This document shows, piece after piece, positions 1 through 5,136 of a stretch of 5,136 nucleotides of DNA; the first letter of the stretch is position 1; each line of letters begins with the position of its first letter. The translations under genes were made by a program, and so were the position numbers. Source of the stretch: Candidatus Calidifonticultor daggyaiensis. GTDB lineage: Bacteria; Actinomycetota; Humimicrobiia; Humimicrobiales; Humimicrobiaceae. A model generated the notes under the pieces. It was not told the DNA's origin, did no database searches, and worked only from the letters and a program-made list of their open reading frames with translations. The DNA lies in contig JACVJA010000144.1 of the NCBI GenBank assembly GCA_015661035.1, positions 1-5,136 on the forward strand. The letters run 5' to 3'.

Positions 1-75
1 AGTTTTAAGGAAAGATTCGATGAATTTACGAAACAATTCAACATTCCAGATTCAAAATTCAACAAGAAAGAGTAA
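1..75 (+). CDS. Possible C-terminal tail of an upstream gene (partial, unidentified)
   Basis: Frame 1 is open from the left edge to a TAA at 73-75. It gives 24 residues beginning SFKERFDEFTKQFNIPDSKF and ending in NKKE. The first 15 residues look like an ordinary charged, amphipathic protein end. The last residues are encoded by an AT-rich stretch, AGATTCAAAATTCAAC (48-63), that is the reverse complement of repeat units in the leader that follows, so the tail may have been extended or replaced by repeat sequence. No family can be recognised from so little. An open frame this short in AT-rich DNA could be chance, and the stretch may be non-coding repeat instead. Confidence 0.4.
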   Translation, partial: SFKERFDEFTKQFNIPDSKFNKKE

Positions 76-96
76 AGTATTTTTGATTTTGAATCT
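48..96. repeat. Inverted repeat around the end of the upstream frame
   Basis: AGATTCAAAAT (48-58) is perfectly complementary to ATTTTGAATCT (86-96), with a 27-base loop that contains the TAA at 73-75. A second, competing pairing exists: ATTCAAAATTCAA (50-62) is the exact reverse complement of TTGAATTTTGAAT (114-126). The arms are AT-rich, so a stem would be weak. It could act as a poor terminator or 3'-end structure, but it lacks the GC-rich stem and U-tract of an intrinsic terminator. It may simply reflect opposite-orientation copies of the same repeat unit. Confidence 0.4.
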
Positions 97-246
97 TGAA
101 TTTATTTTAAATCTTGAATTTTGAATTGTTTAATTGGAGGAGTAAGGTTAACTTTTGACGAAAAGAAATTCATGCAGAGGTTTTATAAGTATAAGTCTTG
201 AATTTTAAATCTTGAAATTTGAATCTGTTAAATTGAAGGGGTTAAG
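91..246. repeat. Two imperfect direct copies of a ~55-bp TTGAATTT-rich element
   Basis: Copy A spans about 91-146 and copy B about 193-246. They share a perfect 14-base core, TTTTAAATCTTGAA, at 105-118 and 203-216, an offset of 98 bases. Outside the core they align with a 4-base gap and scattered changes, through TTGAATTTTGAAT versus TTGAAATTTGAAT and on to GGAGGAGTAAG versus GAAGGGGTTAAG. Smaller CTTGAAT-like units recur within each copy (95, 113, 197, 211). The spacing, divergence and low complexity do not fit a CRISPR repeat. They could be remnants of a tandem duplication of an intergenic segment, or members of a dispersed AT-rich repeat family. No function can be assigned. Confidence 0.6.
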
Positions 247-295
247 AAGATAAAATAAACATCAATAGTTGTTTTAAAAGATTTTATTAGGAGTT

Positions 296-301
296 AGGAG
301 G
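296..301 (+). promoter_or_regulatory. Shine-Dalgarno site of cmr1
   Basis: AGGAGG lies six bases before the ATG at 308. It is the strongest ribosome binding site in the window and fixes the cmr1 start. The ATG at 303 is in another frame and stops after five codons. Confidence 0.8.
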
Positions 302-307
302 AATGAT

Positions 308-1198
308 ATGGATATCTTAAAACTTCAATGTAAATTAATTACTCCGATGTTTATGTATGGAGCTGATGGGCGCACTCCGGAGCTGAGATCTTCTGAGTTT
401 AAAGGTATGATGCGATGGTGGTGGAGAGCAATCAAAGCAGAAAATGATATTGATAAATTAAGAAAAGAAGAAGCTGAAATTTTTGGTGGGTCAGGAGAAG
501 GAGAGGGAAGAAGTAAGGTAAAAATTATTGTTATGAGTGAATTAGAAGTGGGGGATACAATTGATTATCAACCCTTACCGCATCATAATAGAAACAACTG
601 CCCTATTGATAAAGCGAAACAGTGTAAAAAAGCTTTCATATCAAAAGCTGTAAGAGTTGATAAAGAGATAATAATAAAATTTCTAATCCCATCAGATAAA
701 ATTGAAAGGCTTATATACTTAACTTTTATCTTAGGTGGTTTTGGTAAGAGATCAAGAAGGGGATTTGGGAGTTTAGAGATTATTGAACCATCAACGAGCA
801 TTACTATTGAAAAAATTACAAAATTTCTAAATTGTGTAAACAATTCGTATGAGATTGTTGAACCCCAAGACCTCAATGGTTTAAAAGTAATAAGAAATAA
901 AAATACGAAAATTTTAAAAAATAGTTATCCATGGATTCAAGAAATAATTATCAGTAAAAAAGATTTTAATGACCATAATTCAATTTTAAGGGTAATAGGA
1001 AAAGTTTCTCATAAGTATAATGACCCTTCCTTAGGCTGTGCTAATCCTCGAATGGCATCCCCAGTTTATGTATCTACCATAAAAGTTAATGATAAATTAA
1101 AACCAATCATAACGCTCTTAAACTCTTCCTTTCCTAAAGAATATCCCAAATTGGATTTAAAAAGACACAGACAATTTATTAGGGAGTTGGTAATATGA
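308..1198 (+). CDS. cmr1: Cmr1, RAMP-fold subunit of the type III-B CRISPR effector complex
   Basis: Cmr1 (Cas7-like RAMP) caps the Cmr complex at the end away from the crRNA 5' tag and helps hold the crRNA 3' region and target RNA. The 296-residue protein is of usual length. The N-terminal strand and family block KLITPMFMYGAD (9-20) is followed by ELRSSEFKGMMRWWWRA (25-41), the Cmr1 signature of a Lys-Gly turn, aromatic run and Arg-Ala. EIFGGS (57-62) opens a Gly/Glu-rich loop. The RAMP glycine-rich loop GGFGKRSRRGFGS is at 143-155. PRMASPVYV (247-255) is the usual C-terminal block. The start is set by the AGGAGG six bases upstream. The stop overlaps the cmr2 ATG in an ATGA, suggesting coupled translation. 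This is the first gene of the operon. The function is inferred from family motifs and the identification is very secure. Confidence 0.94.
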   Translation: MDILKLQCKLITPMFMYGADGRTPELRSSEFKGMMRWWWRAIKAENDIDKLRKEEAEIFGGSGEGEGRSKVKIIVMSELEVGDTIDYQPLPHHNRNNCPIDKAKQCKKAFISKAVRVDKEIIIKFLIPSDKIERLIYLTFILGGFGKRSRRGFGSLEIIEPSTSITIEKITKFLNCVNNSYEIVEPQDLNGLKVIRNKNTKILKNSYPWIQEIIISKKDFNDHNSILRVIGKVSHKYNDPSLGCANPRMASPVYVSTIKVNDKLKPIITLLNSSFPKEYPKLDLKRHRQFIRELVI

Positions 1199-3939
1199 AT
1201 AATTTTACAGAAAAACTTAAAGCATTTCTCCATGACCCGATCGATAAATGCTTGGATATTCCAATGCATATTTATAGAGCCAAAAGATATGCTGAAGCAC
1301 TTAATATCAGTGGAGTAGAAGAAGCAGAAGGCCCTGACCATATTGCCTCCTGCATGGAAAGAAGTCTGCTTCCAAAAGAAAAACTATTTCAAGAGTTTAA
1401 CCAGATCAAGCATCCACTTTCCAAAGGGGAGATCCAAATTAGCGAAGACCTTAAAAAAAGTGAAATTTTTGAAAAAATAAATCAAATACTTACAGAAATT
1501 GGAAGTGAAATTTCAACTTACGAAAGCCAAAAAAAATTTTTTTATCTCTGGAGAAATTTACAAGAAAGGATTTTTGAAGAAGTCGAAAATGAGGATTGGG
1601 CAAAATATTTACCTTTGTTTCCAGCAGATACTCGTATCCCCGATCATTCAATATGGGAACATTTGAAAATTGCATCTGCAATTTTTGCTTTTGATGGAAT
1701 GCAAAACAACTCTCTCTTTCTTTTTACCATCGGACCAGTCCAGAGTTTTATTTCCCAAGCAAGAAAGACACAGGATTTTTATATGGGTAGTTTTATCCTA
1801 TCCTTTCTTATTTTTAATGCAATGGAGGAGATTATTGATAGATATGGTCCAACAAATATAATCTACCCTGACCTTTACAAACAGCCCTTTATTGATTGGT
1901 GGATAAAGAAAAATTTTTGGTTTGAACCTGTTGGTTTTGATAAAAATTTCCTTCAAATTCCAACTATTCCAAATAGATTTGTAGCAATTCTGCCTACGAG
2001 CGATAAAAATGAGATAAGCAGACTTGCAGAAAAGATGAAGGAAGGAATTAGAAGTTTGGTAAATGAAATAAAAAACGATATTTTAAATGAGTTGAATATT
2101 AATGTTAATGAAGCAGGAGGGAAAAAGATCACTTCTCAAATTTCAGAATTTCCTGAAATTTACTGGGTTGCTTTGCCATGGAGGGTTGGAGATAGGGATG
2201 TCTTATTTGATGATCTAAAAGATTATTTTGAAGAAAGCAAAATTAAAAACTACAATGGCCTATGGAATTTTACTTTAAAAAATGGTGAATTTCCTCCTAA
2301 CATAGGGCTTCTTTATGAGCTTCTCTATACAGCCCTTGAAAAATCAATGGGAGCAAGAAAAAACACAAGGGCATTTACACAATCGGCTGTTGAAGAGAAA
2401 GGTAGGAAGTGTTCGGTATGTGGAGAAAGAGATGTTATCTTCTTTAAAGAAAGCAGAAATAAAAAGAAATTCATAGGTTTTTTTGAAAAAGAGAGCGAAA
2501 TAAGTAGTAAAGGAAGCATACCATTAGTTGATTTAACAGATAACTTTAATATTCCCTTAAAATATCTTACAGAGGGAGAAGGTCTTTGTGCTGTTTGTTT
2601 CATAAAGAGAACCTTTGGGGTTTATTTAGAAAAGGAGGTATCAGATGCTTTTAAGGATTTATCCTTTCCATCCACTGCAGAGGTTGCCTGTGCAGATTTT
2701 AAACAAAGAGCGGTAGAAAAGGCAAAAGAGGAGTATTGGAGTTATCAAAATAAACTAAAAAATATTTTGAATGAGAAATTGCAAAAATCTTCTCCGCTTC
2801 CTAAAATGAAACATTTGTTTGAGAGAAATAAAATAAATATCGATGGCTCACTCTTTTTTGAAGAAAATTTAAGAGAGAAGTATTTTGAAAAAGAATTTAA
2901 TATTATTATTAGCACTGAAGAGATAAAAAACTTAAAAGAATTTATCAAGAATATCACAGATAAAACAGGAGAACCAAATCCTTATTATGCCATCTTACAC
3001 CTTGATGGTGACAATATGGGCAGATGGCTTTCAGGAGAACTTCTTCCTGAAATTATGCAAGCCTATAATACAGAAGTTTGGGTTAAATTGCCTAATAATT
3101 TTAAAAATGAGTTAAAAGATAAACTTTCAAGAAAACTCCTTACGCCGGCAATTCATGCCTCAATTTCAACTGCTTTAAGAAATTACGCTATTGAATTTGT
3201 AAGAAAAATTGTGGAAGAAGAACACATCGGAAAACTTATTTATGCAGGTGGTGATGATGTTTTAGCGCTTGTTAATCTAAAAGATTTATTTGATGTTATG
3301 CAAAAACTGAGATGGGCTTTTTCGGGGCAGATTAAATTTGAAAATAGTGCAATTAAGGTTGATTTAGAAAACAAAACTGGTTTTGTTGAAAAAGAAAAAA
3401 GATATCTATTGACAATGGGTGCAAATGCCACCGCCTCAATGGGAGTGGTGATTGCACATTATAAAACACCTTTGCAGATAGTAATCAAAAAGGTCTTCGA
3501 TATGGAAAAAGAGGCAAAAAAGGATGGTAAAGATAACTTTGCTATTTGTCTTATGAAACGCTCAGGCGAAGAAAGAGTTATGAAGTCTAAATGGAGATAT
3601 GAGGACAAAAATTTAATTAAAAATCTCAAGAAGTTAGAAAAATATTTTGACGAAAGTAAGGATAAGTTTATTTCAAAAGGATTTATTCAAAAGACTGCAT
3701 CTACTTTTGAAAGATTAAAAGATGAGAAGGGAAATCTTAGTATTTCAAGTGGTATTTTTTATAATCAAATTTTGCGAATCCTTCATAGGTCATATAATGG
3801 TCCTAAAGAGAGCGAAAAAGATTTTGTAAAAGAAGTGTTTAATAGGATGAAAGAATTTTTTTTGGATATTGGCGGTAATTTTAATAATTTTTTAAATTTC
3901 TGCATACTTGTTACTTTTCTCCATGGGAAAGGGGATTAA
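1195..3939 (+). CDS. cmr2: Cmr2/Cas10, large subunit with HD and cyclase (palm) domains
   Basis: Cas10 is the signalling subunit of type III complexes: target RNA binding switches on its palm domains to make cyclic oligoadenylate from ATP, and an HD domain can cut single-stranded DNA in some members. Length is 914 residues, usual for Cmr2. Visible in order: LHDPIDK with His13-Asp14 and later PDHIAS (47-52), the HD-like region; the Cmr2 signature IGPVQSFISQARKTQD (179-194); MGARKNTRAF (385-394); a zinc site with Cys406/Cys409 and Cys465/Cys468; palm 1 motif LDGDNMG (Asp604, Asp606); the cyclase motif GGDD at 685-688; ATASMGVVIAHYK (745-757); KRSGE (788-792); then a helical C-terminal domain. 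Both palm motifs are intact, so cyclase activity is expected. Whether the HD cuts DNA cannot be told, since many Cmr2 HD domains are degenerate. The start overlaps the cmr1 stop (ATGA), with AGGGAG at 1181-1186. One base separates it from cmr3. Confidence 0.97.
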   Translation: MNNFTEKLKAFLHDPIDKCLDIPMHIYRAKRYAEALNISGVEEAEGPDHIASCMERSLLPKEKLFQEFNQIKHPLSKGEIQISEDLKKSEIFEKINQILTEIGSEISTYESQKKFFYLWRNLQERIFEEVENEDWAKYLPLFPADTRIPDHSIWEHLKIASAIFAFDGMQNNSLFLFTIGPVQSFISQARKTQDFYMGSFILSFLIFNAMEEIIDRYGPTNIIYPDLYKQPFIDWWIKKNFWFEPVGFDKNFLQIPTIPNRFVAILPTSDKNEISRLAEKMKEGIRSLVNEIKNDILNELNINVNEAGGKKITSQISEFPEIYWVALPWRVGDRDVLFDDLKDYFEESKIKNYNGLWNFTLKNGEFPPNIGLLYELLYTALEKSMGARKNTRAFTQSAVEEKGRKCSVCGERDVIFFKESRNKKKFIGFFEKESEISSKGSIPLVDLTDNFNIPLKYLTEGEGLCAVCFIKRTFGVYLEKEVSDAFKDLSFPSTAEVACADFKQRAVEKAKEEYWSYQNKLKNILNEKLQKSSPLPKMKHLFERNKINIDGSLFFEENLREKYFEKEFNIIISTEEIKNLKEFIKNITDKTGEPNPYYAILHLDGDNMGRWLSGELLPEIMQAYNTEVWVKLPNNFKNELKDKLSRKLLTPAIHASISTALRNYAIEFVRKIVEEEHIGKLIYAGGDDVLALVNLKDLFDVMQKLRWAFSGQIKFENSAIKVDLENKTGFVEKEKRYLLTMGANATASMGVVIAHYKTPLQIVIKKVFDMEKEAKKDGKDNFAICLMKRSGEERVMKSKWRYEDKNLIKNLKKLEKYFDESKDKFISKGFIQKTASTFERLKDEKGNLSISSGIFYNQILRILHRSYNGPKESEKDFVKEVFNRMKEFFLDIGGNFNNFLNFCILVTFLHGKGD
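2410..2598 (+). other. Zinc-binding cysteine pairs within cas10
   Basis: The frame encodes CSVC (406-409) and CAVC (465-468), two CxxC pairs typical of the Cas10 zinc ribbon between the N-terminal region and palm 2. The 55 residues between the pairs are charged (for example FKESRNKKKFIGFFEKESE) and look like an expanded surface loop. Metal binding is inferred from the cysteine pattern. Confidence 0.7.
3928..3934 (+). promoter_or_regulatory. Shine-Dalgarno site that decides the cmr3 start
   Basis: AAAGGGG inside the last codons of cmr2 ends six bases before the ATG at 3941. The longer open frame from TTG 3908, and the ATG at 3923, have no comparable site. The conserved Cmr3 N-terminus begins at once after the 3941 start. 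Confidence 0.65.
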
Positions 3940-3940
3940 A

Positions 3941-5047
3941 ATGTGGATTAAAATAATTCCAAACGACACATTGTTTTTCCGCTCTGCAAGACCTTTTAGC
4001 CTGGGAGATGATACTTGGGCAGACTCCGTATTTCCTCCTTATCCATCTACTATATATGGAGCATTAAGAACTTTTCTGATTTTTCAAAGAGGCTCCTTAA
4101 AAGATTTTAAAGAAAAAAGCTATCAAGACATTGGTACACCTGAAAAAAAGGGAAGTATGAAAGTTGTTGGTCCTATTTTAGGGAAAGTTAATGATATTAC
4201 TTCTTTCTTTTCCGTACCTTTCGACCTTGTAAACAAGAAAGGGGATAGGGAAAATATTGCTCTTCCACTTTATATGACTAAGAAACCTGTTCTTTACTAC
4301 TCTGATAATCTGATAGAAAATATATTTATTTTTAAACCTGTGGAGCAGGTAAAAGAGATTGAAGGATATTTTGATGACATTACCATAAAAGATTACCTTG
4401 AAGGTAAGACTGATGAATTAAGATACATACAAGAGAGTGAATTTTACACTGAGGAATTAAAGATTGGAATTTCAAAGGATAAAATTAGTCTTACCTCAAA
4501 AGAAGGTCATCTTTATAGAATTCCGATGCTTAGATTAAATAAAAATGATAATTTTCCAATTGGTTTTTTAATCAAGGTAGAAGACATCACACACGTTCCA
4601 GACAGAGGAATTCTTCAGGTTGGTGCAGAAGGGAAGACTGCACGCTTTGAAAAGGTTGATAGAGATTTAATGGAGAATATAAAAAATACAACCCTTAGAC
4701 TAAAAGATGGAATATTTAAATTATATTTTGCAACTCCTGCAATTTTTAAAAATGGTTGGCTACCCGAATGGATAAATAAAGAAACCCTTGAAGGGGAAAA
4801 AGATGGTATAAAGATAAAACTTGTTACTGCTGCAATTGGCAAATATATAAGAATTGGTGGATGGGATTTGGCAAAAAGAAAGCCAAAACCTATGTATAAG
4901 GCTGTTCCCGCTGGAAGCGTATATTACTTCAAAGTTTTAGATGGCTCTGATGTTCAAAGAATCAAAGAAATCTTTCATTTTAAAAATATTTCAGATATTA
5001 ACCCCGAAGAAGGATTTGGATTGAGTTTTGTTGGGGGTATACAATGA
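3941..5047 (+). CDS. cmr3: Cmr3, RAMP-fold (Cas5-like) subunit of the type III-B complex
   Basis: Cmr3 is the Cas5-like subunit that pairs with Cmr2 and grips the 5' tag of the crRNA at the foot of the complex. From ATG 3941 it has 368 residues, close to usual. The start gives the family N-terminus directly: an IIPNDTLFFRSARPF block (5-19), then VFPPYPSTIYGALRT (30-44), the Cmr3 signature. The C-terminal part holds GGWDLAKRKPKP (306-317) followed by AVPAGSVYYF (321-330), also characteristic, and ends with GFGLSFVGG (358-366), the Gly-rich RAMP-type turn. The frame is also open back to TTG 3908, adding 11 residues that overlap cmr2, but these lack a ribosome site and precede the conserved start. 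It follows cmr2 after one base and overlaps the next gene by ATGA. There is no sign of damage. Confidence 0.95.
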   Translation: MWIKIIPNDTLFFRSARPFSLGDDTWADSVFPPYPSTIYGALRTFLIFQRGSLKDFKEKSYQDIGTPEKKGSMKVVGPILGKVNDITSFFSVPFDLVNKKGDRENIALPLYMTKKPVLYYSDNLIENIFIFKPVEQVKEIEGYFDDITIKDYLEGKTDELRYIQESEFYTEELKIGISKDKISLTSKEGHLYRIPMLRLNKNDNFPIGFLIKVEDITHVPDRGILQVGAEGKTARFEKVDRDLMENIKNTTLRLKDGIFKLYFATPAIFKNGWLPEWINKETLEGEKDGIKIKLVTAAIGKYIRIGGWDLAKRKPKPMYKAVPAGSVYYFKVLDGSDVQRIKEIFHFKNISDINPEEGFGLSFVGGIQ

Positions 5048-5136
5048 AAAAAGTAATCACTATGGTTGGAACTTCGATTTTTGAAAACTATTATGAGATT
5101 GATGGAGAAAGTAGTACAAAAAATTATTTTGATACT
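5044..5136 (+). CDS. N-terminus of a CARF-domain CRISPR accessory protein (partial)
   Basis: The ATG overlaps the cmr3 stop in an ATGA, with GGGGG at 5033-5037 as a weak ribosome site, and the frame runs off the right edge after 31 codons. The start, MKKVITMVGTSIFENYYE, is a hydrophobic first strand followed by a VGTS turn and an Asn-Tyr. This is typical of CARF (CRISPR-associated Rossmann) domains, and closest in memory to the APE2256-type proteins (TIGR02619/PF09651) and Csm6/Csx1 relatives. In CARF proteins the G-T-S turn contacts the cyclic oligoadenylate made by Cas10. The rest decides the job: a HEPN RNase (Csm6/Csx1), another effector, or a ring nuclease that destroys the signal. That part is outside the window. 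Being in the cmr operon supports a cOA-linked role. CARF identity is fairly likely, subtype unknown. Confidence 0.75.
   Translation, partial: MKKVITMVGTSIFENYYEIDGESSTKNYFDT

Larger units (their letters stand above)
76..307. other. AT-rich gene-free leader upstream of the cmr operon
   Basis: This 232-bp stretch has no convincing gene. It contains two imperfect copies of a TTGAATTT-rich element (listed separately), a short coding-like island at about 142-201, and the cmr1 ribosome binding site at its right end. The operon promoter should lie here or further upstream, but no pair of -35 and -10 boxes with good spacing is clear. TTGACG (155-160) and TATAAG (184-189) resemble the two hexamers but are 23 bases apart. 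TAAAAT (251-256) could be a -10 box but has only a poor -35 partner. No strong GC-rich terminator hairpin is present. Confidence 0.6.

Noticed and set aside
155..189. Sigma-70-like promoter with TTGACG and TATAAG
   Set aside because: The spacer is 23 bases, far from the usual 16-18, and such hexamers arise easily in AT-rich DNA. The alternative TAAAAT at 251-256 has only a three-of-six match for a -35 at 228-233.
76..307. CRISPR array in the repeat-rich leader
   Set aside because: Only two diverged, low-complexity copies about 98 bases apart; there are no regular identical repeats of 25-40 bases with unique spacers of similar length.
583..876. Antisense open frame of 97 codons inside cmr1
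   Set aside because: Shadow of a clear Cmr1 coding region; no family resemblance, and hydrophobic composition expected from reverse-reading an AT-rich gene. The same applies to the minus-strand frames at 1066-1341, 1490-1681, 2325-2603, 2745-2957, 3240-3431 and 4615-4842.
1529..1543. A8T7 run in cmr2 as a programmed slippage site (also T8 at 3856-3863)
   Set aside because: The frame continues intact through conserved Cmr2 sequence on both sides, and such runs are expected in AT-rich genes; nothing indicates a functional frameshift product.
1670..1861. Plus-strand frame of 63 codons inside cmr2
   Set aside because: It overlaps the strongly conserved GPVQSF region of Cmr2 in another frame and has no start signal of its own.
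3908..3940. Longer cmr3 start at TTG 3908 or ATG 3923
   Set aside because: No ribosome site at proper distance; the added residues are encoded over the cmr2 end and precede the conserved Cmr3 N-terminus, which begins right at ATG 3941.

Overview
The window holds the 5' half of a type III-B (Cmr) CRISPR-Cas effector operon, read left to right on the + strand. The DNA is AT-rich. Its proteins are rich in Lys, Glu and Ile, most arginines use AGA/AGG, and Shine-Dalgarno sites are clear. This fits an AT-rich, possibly thermophilic bacterium; an archaeon is not excluded. Nothing in the sequence fixes a genus.

Layout. Positions 1-75 may be the last 24 codons of an upstream gene. Positions 76-307 are a gene-free, very AT-rich leader. 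It carries two imperfect copies of a roughly 55-bp element about 98 bp apart, built from TTGAATTT-like units, and ends in a strong ribosome binding site. Then come cmr1 (308-1198), cmr2/cas10 (1195-3939), cmr3 (3941-5047, start moved downstream of the longest frame) and the first 31 codons of a fourth gene (5044 to the window edge) that looks like a CARF-domain protein. The genes overlap by ATGA or are separated by one base, so they are almost certainly one transcript with coupled translation. No CRISPR array, transposase, tRNA or rRNA is visible.

How the genes work together. Cmr1 and Cmr3 are RAMP-fold subunits of the crRNA-guided complex: Cmr3 sits at the crRNA 5'-tag end with Cmr2, and Cmr1 at the opposite end. 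Cmr2 is the large Cas10 subunit. It keeps an HD dipeptide, a four-cysteine zinc site, and both palm motifs (DGDN and GGDD) needed to make cyclic oligoadenylate (cOA) from ATP after target RNA is bound. The CARF gene in the same transcript is the expected cOA sensor. cmr4, cmr5 and cmr6 are not seen and would be expected past the right edge.

The system type is known. The points most worth a second look are the CARF gene embedded directly after cmr3, the widely spaced cysteine pairs in Cas10, and the repeat-filled leader.
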